From positions 2,914,001 to 2,978,000 of the forward strand of contig CBDDED010000003.1 of the NCBI GenBank assembly GCA_965226825.1: a DNA stretch of 64,000 nucleotides, given 5' to 3'. The stretch comes from Io17-Chloro-G2 sp965226825 (lineage in GTDB: Bacteria > Chloroflexota > Dehalococcoidia > Lucifugimonadales > UBA3495). Positions 1-7,417 of the stretch are shown piece after piece. The notes beneath the pieces were generated by a model that was not told the origin of the DNA, searched no databases, and was given only the letters and a program-made list of their open reading frames with translations. A program made the translations under genes and the position numbers. Each line of letters starts with the position of its first letter. The first letter of the stretch is position 1.

Positions 1-228
1 GATAGCCACTGATTCGGTGCAGGACGCTGCCTCGCCACCCGCTTCCCGTATCTCGGTCGCTACCTGTTCGGCAAAGGAGGTGTCGGCGCCAGTCCCATCC
101 ACGTTGACGCCGAGGTCCGCCACGACTACCTTGGCGCCCTCTTCGGCCATCAGCTTAACTATTCCACTGCCGATGCCCCGTCCCGATCCGGTGACCACCG
201 CTACCTTGTCTTGTAACAAATTACCCAT
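1..228 (-). CDS. Short-chain dehydrogenase/reductase, 3' end cut by window edge
   Basis: The first 76 codons of an SDR oxidoreductase, entering from the start codon at 228 and running off the window. The N-terminus carries the Rossmann cofactor motif TGSGRGIG at about residues 13-20, followed by an acidic region (VVADLGVNVDG) typical of the nucleotide-binding beta-alpha-beta unit. It closely resembles the upstream SDR at 366-1283, sharing the stretch VNVDGTG, so the two look like tandem paralogues in one minus-strand operon. The substrate cannot be told; the MaoC neighbours suggest acyl-CoA or ketone metabolism. The catalytic Tyr/Lys lie outside the window. Confidence 0.85.
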   Translation of the reverse strand, partial: MGNLLQDKVAVVTGSGRGIGSGIVKLMAEEGAKVVVADLGVNVDGTGADTSFAEQVATEIREAGGEAASCTESVAI

Positions 229-365
229 TGAGATTACCCCTTATGACCCGCAAGGCCCATTGTTGCCGGGCCGCTTCCCTATTTCCAGTTCTCTCTTCTT
301 TCTAGTGCTCGCTTTCCCGCCGGGCGGAAGCGCCGCCATGGCGTTTCCAAATGCCGCGATAGCTG

Positions 366-1283
366 CTAGGCGGCCGGAGCCGGATTGTCGATTCCCTTGG
401 TGAGTTCTTCCCGTGCCTGAACGGACAAGTCCGCCATATCCCAGTGGCCCCGGGCCTCGTAGATGGTCCTCATGGGCCTGGGCTGAGACATCAAGGACAC
501 AGTATTCCCGTATACGCGGAAGGTTTGCCCATTGATATTGTCGGCATAGTCGCTCGCCAGGTAACACACGAAGGGGGCGACATTGCCCGGGTCCCACTGT
601 TCAGGCTCGTTGTCATCGGCGATAGTCGCCACGCCGCTTCTCTCCCGAATCTCCCTGGCAGTGTCCGGTATTGCCCCTATCATCCGGGTGTGGGCCCGGG
701 GTGCGATGGCGTTCGCGGTCACTCCGTAGCGGCCCATGTCCTTGGCCACGACCTTGGTGAACCCGGCGATGCCGGATTTGGCTGCGCCGTAGTTGGCCTG
801 ACCCGAGTTGCCCACCAGTCCTGATTCGGAGCTAAAAGTGATCACCCGCCCCGACCGCTGCTGCCGGAACAGGATGCAGGCGTGCTTCACCACCGTGAAA
901 GTGCCCTTGAGGTGAACCGAAATCACATCGTCCCATTCCTGTTCGGTCATGTTGAAAATCATGCGGTCCCGGAGAATTCCGGCACAGGTGACCACAACGT
1001 CCAAGCGACCAAAATTATCCACGGCGGTTTGAACGATTTTCTCGCCGCCCTCCATGCTAGTGACCGACTCCGTACAGGCGACGGCAACACCGCCGGCCTG
1101 CTGTATCTCGGCGACCACCTCATCGGCCACGGAATTGTCGACGCCGGTGCCGTCAACGTTGACGCCCGGGTCCACGACCACCACCTTGGCCCCCTCTGCC
1201 GCCATCATCATGGCCACGCCGCGGCCGATCCCCCGGCCGGAGCCGGTTACGATGGCGACTTTATCCGTTAACGAGTCTCCCAT
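366..1283 (-). CDS. Short-chain dehydrogenase/reductase (305 aa)
   Basis: NAD(P)-dependent SDR. The glycine motif TGSGRGIG is at residues 13-20. The usual NAG motif appears as CAG at 100-102. The catalytic Ser is near 151-152, and the Tyr/Lys pair is in YGAAK (Y165, K169). At 305 aa it is longer than the classical 250 aa, with a C-terminal extension like that of the dehydrogenase domain of multifunctional beta-oxidation proteins. It is transcribed after two MaoC hydratase subunits and before a second SDR, which suggests hydration and oxidation of an enoyl-CoA or related compound; that pathway is inference. The start codon is followed by a well-formed Rossmann N-terminus, and an AGGAGG-like site lies just upstream. 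Confidence 0.9.
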   Translation of the reverse strand: MGDSLTDKVAIVTGSGRGIGRGVAMMMAAEGAKVVVVDPGVNVDGTGVDNSVADEVVAEIQQAGGVAVACTESVTSMEGGEKIVQTAVDNFGRLDVVVTCAGILRDRMIFNMTEQEWDDVISVHLKGTFTVVKHACILFRQQRSGRVITFSSESGLVGNSGQANYGAAKSGIAGFTKVVAKDMGRYGVTANAIAPRAHTRMIGAIPDTAREIRERSGVATIADDNEPEQWDPGNVAPFVCYLASDYADNINGQTFRVYGNTVSLMSQPRPMRTIYEARGHWDMADLSVQAREELTKGIDNPAPAA

Positions 1284-1501
1284 GAATTCCTCCTAGGTCC
1301 AGTTCCGCTAGGTCCAGTTCTGAATGGGATTGTCGGGACCGCCCCCTCCGCTGTGCTGCTGTCGGCTAAATCTCGCTTGAATCAGGTTGCCAGTATGCAG
1401 GCAGTTCCACATTCGAACATCTACATTCAGACGCCGGGCGCAAAGGCGACTGATTGGCAGGGTTCGGCAACCCCATTACTTTGCCGGATTACCTTATCTG
1501 A

Positions 1502-1930
1502 TTACCTTGCCGGAAGGGCAACCGTAGCCTTGCCGGGCGTCGTTTTCTGGCCCTCGGGATTTTCCAGCCAAATGTCGCAGTCCACCAAGTTGAGGCCGCC
1601 TTCCTGGTACTTGCGGGTGACGGCGCCTTTGCCCGTGATGGTCTGAGCGGGGACATCCATCCCCCGGTACTGACAAGACAATTTTTTCAGCGTGCCCATG
1701 GGACCCATCCATTGAGTCATCAATTGGCCCAGGAAGGCATTTTTCAACGCACCATGCAGAATCACGCCAGGCAAGCCATTGGCCCCAGCGTAATCTTTGT
1801 CATAGTGAATCTGGTAGTAGTCGCCCGACGCACCGGCGTACTTCACCAACTGCTGGGTGGTCGGCTCTTTGACCAGGACCGGCAACTCCATGCCCTCTGC
1901 AACATCGTCCCAATATACCTGCTCAGCCAT
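1502..1930 (-). CDS. MaoC-like hot-dog dehydratase subunit (142 aa)
   Basis: A single hot-dog domain of the MaoC/R-specific enoyl-CoA hydratase family. The segment from ASGDYYQIHYD to GVILHGALKNAFLGQ matches the family's D-x5-H hydratase motif region and the following G-[ILV]-x-H-G. The start is placed at 1930 (MAEQVYW), although the reading frame is open further upstream into the next gene. It lies 11 bp after the N-terminal-type MaoC gene at 1942-2403, so the two probably form a heteromeric hydratase. The real substrate is unknown. The C-terminus ends in a plain KATVALPAR strand as in related proteins. Confidence 0.85.
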   Translation of the reverse strand: MAEQVYWDDVAEGMELPVLVKEPTTQQLVKYAGASGDYYQIHYDKDYAGANGLPGVILHGALKNAFLGQLMTQWMGPMGTLKKLSCQYRGMDVPAQTITGKGAVTRKYQEGGLNLVDCDIWLENPEGQKTTPGKATVALPAR

Positions 1931-1941
1931 TTTTAAGGACC

Positions 1942-2403
1942 TCAGTAAGCGATTCCGGTGCCGGTTTGGGTGGCCGCGACCTGACCGAATTGGTTGGTGT
2001 AGGTCACGACCGTGGTCATGATGATCATCAGTCCCAACCGTCCCGGCCGTTCGGAAATATCCTCGATACGCGCCACCGACTTGATCGTGTCTCCCGCCCG
2101 GACGGGGTGAAAATACTCCCACTCGCTGCCGCCGTCCAACCGGCGGTCGAAGGGAAGGTCGAAGGGAAGCTCCGGCCTGGAAGACTGCATGGACCGCAAA
2201 AAGGTGGGCGGAGCCACCAACCCGCCATACCGGCTCTCTCGAGCGGCGGCTTCATCGTTAAACACGGGGTTATCGTCCCCGATAGCCTCGGCAAACTTGA
2301 TGATCGCCCCTTTCTCAACCGCCGTGAAGGTTGGAGCACCTTCCAAACCGATGGCTTGCCGGCGCATTTCCTCGGAAAGAAATGTCTCAGGAGTAGTCGC
2401 CAT
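1942..2403 (-). CDS. MaoC N-terminal-type (FAS1-like dehydratase) subunit (153 aa)
   Basis: Hot-dog protein of the MaoC_dehydrat_N type. AIGDDNPVFNDEAAARESRYGGLVAPPTF is the usual front of this domain, and the later GSEWEYFHPVRAGDTI segment is also conserved. It is the first gene of the minus-strand operon with the catalytic MaoC partner (1502-1930) and two SDRs. In related proteins the N-type domain lacks the catalytic Asp/His pair and packs against the active subunit. The same N-plus-C arrangement recurs at 53344-54173 and as a single fused chain at 36087-37127. Confidence 0.85.
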   Translation of the reverse strand: MATTPETFLSEEMRRQAIGLEGAPTFTAVEKGAIIKFAEAIGDDNPVFNDEAAARESRYGGLVAPPTFLRSMQSSRPELPFDLPFDRRLDGGSEWEYFHPVRAGDTIKSVARIEDISERPGRLGLMIIMTTVVTYTNQFGQVAATQTGTGIAY

Positions 2404-2843
2404 AAAACCTCGAATCCTCTGGGGGAAATTCGCGTGGAAAGTCTACAAGCAGGGCAAATTCGTGTCAATGGCGGGGAACGAGCCTCAGGGCCGTCTAATT
2501 GTCTCCCGTTGTTCCGGACGCAGCGAGAATCCAAAGCCCCTTGGATGAGAAATCGTGCTTACCCGCGCGCTGAATGCCCCGCTTCGAGTTCGCCGGTTTT
2601 CCTAACCGTGTCGGCGCAGAGAAAGGGCTTTGGATTGCCGTGGCAGCGAGAAAGAGCGGAGAGGCGCCCAGCGAATGCCGCGGGGAATACCCCGGCAAAT
2701 GCCCCGGCGCCAACGCTTTGATGAAGCCAGCTTAATGACGTGAGCTGTCACGAGTCCTCCGATTTTGGAATGCGCTAGCCCTGCCGGTCCCCAACAGGGC
2801 CATCACAACAGGGCCGCCTGGCGCGAGGGTTGGGCGATTGTTT
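2404..2843. other. Intergenic stretch with a degenerate repeat element
   Basis: No convincing gene. The interval lies between the start of the MaoC operon and the end of an unknown minus-strand gene. It holds a diverged copy of the interspersed element (2505-2665) and short G+C-rich sequence up to 2843. Open frames crossing it on both strands are translations of the repeat. Confidence 0.6.
2505..2665. repeat. Degenerate copy of the interspersed inverted-end element
   Basis: Left end reads CGCAGCGAGAATCCAAAGCC and the right end reads GGGCTTTGGATTGCC, giving the same inverted ends as the intact 174-bp copies elsewhere but with many substitutions. The conserved outer tail (in reverse, GTCTAATTGTC) sits on its left side near 2490-2503. 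Confidence 0.65.
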
Positions 2844-3164
2844 TCATCCCTGCCAGAAGGCGGGAGCGGGATAACGCCGAGACCAGGGTACGAGGCAGCG
2901 AAGGAGGTTTTCGCGGTCGGGGAGGATGTTTTCGACCCGGCACCTCTCGAGGTATTTGTGGACCGCCATGAAGGATGGGAGCCGGAAGCCGGCGGAGGCC
3001 ACCCGTTGGATAAAGGCATGGGGCCGAGGCGGTGGTTGGCCGCTGGCGCGGACCGCCGACGATTGGAGGCAGAACTCGCCGTCGTCCGGCTCCGCCGGTT
3101 GGCCGGGGAGTTCCCGGGCCAGGGTTCGTTGGAGGGCACGGACGCGGGCTCTGAGAGCAGCCAT
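2844..3164 (-). CDS. Unknown small protein (106 aa)
   Basis: Not recognised. The protein starts with a basic helix (MAALRARVRALQRTLAREL). A proline-rich linker follows, then a region with FMAVHKYLERCRVENILPDRENLLRCLV that looks like a folded helical domain. It follows the gene at 3193-3444 by 28 bp on the same strand, suggesting a two-gene unit. The opposite strand is also open for 116 codons here because of the high G+C content, so the strand choice rests on the sensible helix pattern and the neighbour. No signal peptide or membrane segment is seen. It could be a remnant of a mobile element. Confidence 0.4.
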   Translation of the reverse strand: MAALRARVRALQRTLARELPGQPAEPDDGEFCLQSSAVRASGQPPPRPHAFIQRVASAGFRLPSFMAVHKYLERCRVENILPDRENLLRCLVPWSRRYPAPAFWQG

Positions 3165-3192
3165 AAAGCATTCACCTTATTTTCTTGATGGA

Positions 3193-3444
3193 TTATTGGG
3201 CATTGGAGAGTGCAACGGCGTCTTCGAGGTACTGGACATCCTTTTTGAATTTCTCGGTCTCGCAAACCCGGACTGCGAAAGACATGGCGTAGCGGGCGGC
3301 CTGTTGGCGCTGGGAGAGGTTGGAATTTTCAATCCGCCGGACATTCTCGGACATTTCTGGACATTCTGCCTCGGTGTCGGATTCAGGGTATGACGTGCTG
3401 CCAGAGAGATAGGACCGTTGGGGGTTGGCACGATTCTTGGTCAT
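3193..3444 (-). CDS. Unknown small hydrophilic protein (83 aa)
   Basis: Not recognised. From the ATG at 3444 it encodes a polar N-terminus rich in Ser, Glu and Asn, then a helical C-terminal half (NLSQRQQAARYAMSFAVRVCETEKFKKDVQYLEDAVALSNAQ) with a convincing amphipathic pattern. The frame stays open upstream to 3513, so a longer N-terminus is possible. It is the first gene of a likely pair with 2844-3164. The composition is less G+C-rich than the core genes, fitting an acquired segment. Confidence 0.4.
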   Translation of the reverse strand: MTKNRANPQRSYLSGSTSYPESDTEAECPEMSENVRRIENSNLSQRQQAARYAMSFAVRVCETEKFKKDVQYLEDAVALSNAQ

Positions 3445-3962
3445 CAGGCGCTGCGCTGCCTCAGTGGCATGGTTAGATTTTGTTTGCGTTCTTCGACAAA
3501 GCTCAGGCGACAAGCTTTGGGATACACGGCGGGAGGTTGTACCGGGCAGGTGTCATGGTAGGGAGTGGTTTCGCGGATTGGGAAGAGGCAAGTGTCAGGC
3601 GGGGGGCGGAGGGGCGGTTTCAGCGGAGAGAGCGCAAAGGGTTTGGTTACCGTGAGACGGGGACGCCGCCAAGCAATCGCATTCTCAAGCAAGCAGGCCT
3701 CGCTCTATACACAACCATTTTCTGGACTCCGACCTGCGCTAGCGTGAGGTTCCTGCGCAGGAACTGCGGTGGGGTCCTCATGAATCAAAAGGATTGTCTA
3801 GGCGAGAGTCCTCATGCTTCCTTCCAGTTACAAAACACGATGGCTATTCGATGGTTGGTGGAGTTCGCACAAATTGAGGTTGACCTCGCGGCATTGAGCT
3901 GTTACCATTTATGGCATTACGTGTAAGTAATACTACTCAATTACAAACAGCGGGTGTTACAA
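3445..3962. other. Intergenic stretch without a convincing gene
   Basis: About 520 bp with no supported gene. It contains a perfect 16-bp palindrome at 3749-3764 (GTTCCTGCGCAGGAAC). The 9-mer GTCCTCATG occurs nearby at two places. The last 60 bp before the gene at 3963 are A+T-rich and probably carry its promoter. Confidence 0.5.
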
Positions 3963-4448
3963 ATGGGAAAAGACCAACAGGTTAGTGCCGATGAACAGCC
4001 AGAGAGCACCACGTCAAGGGGAAAGCGGAGGACCAATACTGACCCACCCGAGGACAAGGGAAATGTCGCCAGGGCCGCGGCTGCCATGGGCGCCGCAGCA
4101 GCGGGTGCCTCCTTAGGGATGGGATTGGGAGCTCCGGGCATCGTTCCAGGCATCGTTGGAGTATCAATCCTAGGGGCTATCAAGGCGATACGGAGTTCCC
4201 GTACTTCCGTGGTGATGGCCAGAGTCAGCAAAGAGAACCTGCAAAGGTTGGATGACCTGGTTGACTGTGGACTGACCAACAGCAGGTCGGAATCCGCAGC
4301 ATTTCTCATTGCTGAAGGGGTCAAGGCAAGGGCTGAACTTTACGAGAAGATACACGAACATTCTCAAGTAATCCGAAACGCGCGCGAGGAACTCAGACGC
4401 CTTTTGGGGGAGGAATCAAGCCCAGCATCAAACGAAACTCAAGAGTGA
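3963..4448 (+). CDS. Ribbon-helix-helix protein with N-terminal glycine-zipper segment (161 aa)
   Basis: Two parts are visible. Residues 35-75 are Ala/Gly-rich and hydrophobic with GxxxG spacing, like a membrane-inserting glycine zipper. Residues 82-123 read as a ribbon-helix-helix unit: a strand (SVVMARV), helix 1 (KENLQRLDDLVD) and helix 2 with NSRSESAAFLIAEGVKA. A helical tail follows (about 124-150) with HEHSQVIRNAREELRRLL. The ATG at 3963 is chosen; a GTG at 3954 is in frame. The zinc-ribbon/HNH-like gene starts 34 bp downstream on the same strand, so the RHH protein may be its repressor or antitoxin-like partner (inference). No characterised family is recognised. Confidence 0.6.
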   Translation: MGKDQQVSADEQPESTTSRGKRRTNTDPPEDKGNVARAAAAMGAAAAGASLGMGLGAPGIVPGIVGVSILGAIKAIRSSRTSVVMARVSKENLQRLDDLVDCGLTNSRSESAAFLIAEGVKARAELYEKIHEHSQVIRNAREELRRLLGEESSPASNETQE

Positions 4449-4482
4449 CGATGCGACGAGCGATAGATGTAGGGGGCCATGT

Positions 4483-5736
4483 ATGTGGCGGGTATTAGCC
4501 GAGGAAGAGATTCAATGTACAGAGTGCTTCCATCAGATAAAGTCCGGGACAGTGTGCCTATCGCAGATGCCGGAAACCATGCCGGAGCATTTTAACCGGC
4601 GGAAATACGAGAATTTCTGTATCGAGTGCGCCAAGTGCCGATCGAAGGGAAAGCTACCATGCTATGTCAGAAGGTTAAACCATTGGTACACGTCCGCGGC
4701 GGCAAAAGAAGGAATCGGCTGTTTCCATTGTGGCGAAACCATACCAAAGGGCACGTGGACCACTACCCAGAAGTTCTACGCGTGGCTCGATACCGCATTG
4801 AAATCAAACAATGCCCCTTCCTGCGGTAGCGGCACTGATACGGGTATCGGGTCAACCGGTGTCACTGTCGGAAGCGCTGCCAACCGCGTTCGCTCGGGAG
4901 CATGGAATAATCTCAGCGAAGAAACTCAACAGTTGTTGCGAATCCGCGGATTGGGGGGTGGCCGCGGCACACGCTCTTTTTTAGAGGCGAAGCAATTCTA
5001 CGAAACCACCATACCGGAGGCCGTTCGTATTCAGGGTGAGAAGTCTGTCCGCCAATTCATTGATGGGAAGCACGCCAGTCATATCGAATCCGTGGCCAAG
5101 AGCCCTAATTTGGCCAAGAGTCCGGATAACATTGTCTGGGAAGATGCCGGTAAGAATTTGGCCCGAGGCAGTAAAAACATGACACGTGCCGAAGTCGCTA
5201 CGGCGGACAAGGTCGGGCGGGTCGCAGGGCTCAAGGCAACCGGTAAAGCCGCTGCCAAAGGTGGAATCATTGCGGCCGTCATTGAAGCTCCAGTAGCTGC
5301 AACCGAAAATTACTTTCATTGGAAACGTGGGCGCAAATCCGGCGCCCAAGCAGCAAAAGCCGCAGCAATAAGCACAGCGGGGGCAGGCGCTGTTGGCGTT
5401 GGCGCTACTGCTGGAGCGGCAGTGGTTGCGCAAGGTGCGACCTTGGTCGGTATCTCCCCGACCCTGGGACCTGCGGGAGTCCCGCTTGCCGTCGCGGGCG
5501 TATTGCTATTAGCCGGCGCTAACGCCCATCGCTTAATCAAAGCAGCCAAACGAGATCTTCCGCTTGACGAGTATTGGCTGTTCTTTTGCAAAGATTCGGA
5601 CTGTAAATCCAGATTCGCTTGGCACACTATTGAAGCTGCTAGGGGCAGGAAACAGCGACACTCGCCTTGGCTCTCTGCTCTCATGGTAGCAGTGCCGGCA
5701 GCAGCGGTGATAGCAATTGTCGCATGGCTTTTGTGA
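4483..5736 (+). CDS. Zinc-ribbon / HNH-like protein with C-terminal membrane anchor (417 aa)
   Basis: Not assigned to a characterised family. Residues 12-83 hold several CxxC pairs (C12/C15, C46/C49/C52, C80/C83), which look like zinc ribbons. Residues 196-233 carry K-H-A-S-H-I, then N216 in DNIVWED, N225, and ARGSKNM. The spaced His...Asn...Asn pattern resembles an HNH/treble-clef nuclease core. Residues 285-345 are an Ala/Gly-rich hydrophobic stretch. A short C368-x5-C374 motif follows, and the last 20 residues (LSALMVAVPAAAVIAIVAWLL) form a membrane helix. An AGGGGG site precedes the ATG. The arrangement suggests a membrane-anchored nuclease or toxin; this is inference. Confidence 0.55.
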   Translation: MWRVLAEEEIQCTECFHQIKSGTVCLSQMPETMPEHFNRRKYENFCIECAKCRSKGKLPCYVRRLNHWYTSAAAKEGIGCFHCGETIPKGTWTTTQKFYAWLDTALKSNNAPSCGSGTDTGIGSTGVTVGSAANRVRSGAWNNLSEETQQLLRIRGLGGGRGTRSFLEAKQFYETTIPEAVRIQGEKSVRQFIDGKHASHIESVAKSPNLAKSPDNIVWEDAGKNLARGSKNMTRAEVATADKVGRVAGLKATGKAAAKGGIIAAVIEAPVAATENYFHWKRGRKSGAQAAKAAAISTAGAGAVGVGATAGAAVVAQGATLVGISPTLGPAGVPLAVAGVLLLAGANAHRLIKAAKRDLPLDEYWLFFCKDSDCKSRFAWHTIEAARGRKQRHSPWLSALMVAVPAAAVIAIVAWLL

Positions 5737-5870
5737 TCAAACATTTGGAATCAATGACAGGCGGTTAAACCAAGGATGGCCGATGGAAATGCCAGAAGCT
5801 GTTCAAGCGAATGCGGTGATTAATGTCCCTATTCTCCGCAATATTGCTGCGATTAGGAGCCGGTGCCGCT

Positions 5871-5876
5871 TATAAT
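5871..5876 (+). promoter_or_regulatory. Likely -10 box of the Fic gene (leaderless start)
   Basis: A perfect TATAAT ends only 8 bases before the ATG at 5885. Transcription starting about 7 bases downstream would give an almost leaderless mRNA. No good -35 box is visible at 17 bp. Confidence 0.5.
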
Positions 5877-5884
5877 ATCCGCAT

Positions 5885-7021
5885 ATGTTGCGGAGCACTT
5901 ACATTCACGAACAACCCGACTGGCCCCGGCTTCACTGGCGGCCTGAGGACCTGGTGGACAAGTTGGCTGGGGTCCGGCACCGCCAGGGGCGGTTGACGGG
6001 CCGGATGGAAGTTCTCGGTTTTGATCTTCAGCGGGAAGCGTCTCTCGATACGTTGACTGAGGACGTGGTCAAGACCAGCGAGATCGAGGGCGAATTGCTG
6101 GACACGGGACTGGTCCGTTCTTCGGTCGCCCGGCGTCTGGGCATGGACATCGGCGGACTAGCCCATACGGACCGCAACGTCGAAGGCATTGTCGAGTTAA
6201 TGCTGGACGCCACGGGCAATTACGCCGCCCCCCTGACGGTTGATCGCCTGTTCGCCTGGCAGGCTGCGCTGTTTCCCACCGGACGAAGCAACCTGAGACG
6301 AATCACGACGGGAGGCTGGCGCGACGACGCAGGGGGACCTATGCAGGTCCTGTCGGGCCCCATCGGTCGGGAGCGTGTCCATTTCGAGGCTCCACCGGCA
6401 GCCAGAGTCGACCAGGAAATGCAGGGGTTCCTCGCCTGGTTCAACGCTCCGTCAGAAATCGACGAGGTGCTCGTGGCCAGTCTATCCCACTTCTGGTTCG
6501 TCACCATCCACCCCTTTGACGACGGCAACGGGCGCATTGCCCGCGCCATAGCCGACATGGCATTGGCCCGCTCCGAGGGCAGTCCCCTCCGGTTTTACAG
6601 CATGTCTTCCCAAATACAGCGGGAGCGGGGTGAGTATTACCGCATCCTGGAAAGGGCCCAGAAGGGGACGACCGATGTTTCGGAGTGGATGAACTGGTTT
6701 GTAGCCTGCTTGGGCCGGGCGATAGAGAGCGCAGAGAAGGTTGTTGCCGGAGTGGTAGAGAAAGCCCGGTTTTGGGAGCGGATCGCCAGCACTCCTCTCA
6801 ATGAACGCCAGAGGCTGGTCATCAACCAATTGCTCGACGCCTTCGAAGGCAAGCTCACTACGTCGAGATGGGCAGGGATTGCAAAGTGCTCGCAGGATAC
6901 CGCCCTGCGAGACATTACGGACCTGGTGGGAAAAGGGGTGTTGGTGCGGAATCCAGAAGGCGGGCGGAACACCAGTTATGGGCTTAGCAATGCCGAGACT
7001 ATGGTTTACCCGGCTGGCTGA
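5885..7021 (+). CDS. Fic family AMP-transferase-like protein (378 aa)
   Basis: Fic-domain protein that would transfer AMP, or another nucleotide moiety, to a target hydroxyl. The catalytic loop HPFDDGNGRIAR is complete at residues 209-220. An inhibitory motif of the form (S/T)xxxE(G/N) is present as TSEIEG at 64-69, so the enzyme is probably self-inhibited through its N-terminal helix. The N-terminal part (about 1-55) resembles the DUF4172 domain common in this group, and the C-terminal 70 residues look like a winged helix (NERQRLVINQLLDAF...TALRDITDLVGKGVL). That layout is typical of stand-alone chromosomal Fic proteins. No separate antitoxin gene is adjacent. It follows the RHH/HNH-like pair within an accessory region. 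Confidence 0.92.
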   Translation: MLRSTYIHEQPDWPRLHWRPEDLVDKLAGVRHRQGRLTGRMEVLGFDLQREASLDTLTEDVVKTSEIEGELLDTGLVRSSVARRLGMDIGGLAHTDRNVEGIVELMLDATGNYAAPLTVDRLFAWQAALFPTGRSNLRRITTGGWRDDAGGPMQVLSGPIGRERVHFEAPPAARVDQEMQGFLAWFNAPSEIDEVLVASLSHFWFVTIHPFDDGNGRIARAIADMALARSEGSPLRFYSMSSQIQRERGEYYRILERAQKGTTDVSEWMNWFVACLGRAIESAEKVVAGVVEKARFWERIASTPLNERQRLVINQLLDAFEGKLTTSRWAGIAKCSQDTALRDITDLVGKGVLVRNPEGGRNTSYGLSNAETMVYPAG

Positions 7022-7417
7022 GTATAGGCGAGGTGGGAACGCTTGCCCGCCAACCTGTCGTATCTTCCTTGCCATAACTGCGTTGGCGCATCGAAAGGGC
7101 TCTGGTTTCCCACTGCGGTGAGAATGACGGTGGGTGGGGGAGATTTCATGACGGCTGAAACACTCTGTACGCCGGAGATGGGAACGTCTGCACGCCTACC
7201 TGCCGTATCTTCGTTGCCATTACCGCGTTGGCGCATCCAAAGGGCTCTGGTTTCCCACTGCGGTGAGAATGACGGGGGTAGGGCTGGGGGAGAGATTTCA
7301 TGACGGCTGAAACACTCTGTACGCCGGAGCAGGGTAAGGTTGGACATGGGCATTCCCCCGCTCTATAGTTCCGGGTGGACCCTCAGATTCAGCTTCAGCG
7401 ATTTGGACGGATACAGT
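7022..7417. other. Intergenic stretch filled by tandem repeats
   Basis: Apart from the two tandem repeat units at 7032-7330, nothing is seen here except the leader of the LLM oxidoreductase. The frame of that gene is open back to 7340, but the conserved N-terminus begins at 7418. Confidence 0.6.
7032..7330. repeat. Two tandem copies of a roughly 145-bp unit related to the interspersed element
   Basis: Unit 1 (about 7032-7176) and unit 2 (about 7176-7330) share long identical tracts, including AAAGGGCTCTGGTTTCCCA, CGGTGAGAATGACGG and GGCTGAAACACTCTGTACG. The middle is the right-end hairpin of the interspersed element (GGGCTCTGG...GAGAATGACGG). The copies differ by scattered substitutions and a short insertion in unit 2. 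Confidence 0.8.

Noticed and set aside
7032..7330. Possible CRISPR array
   Set aside because: Only two units of about 145 bp, with no short regularly spaced repeats and no cas genes nearby.
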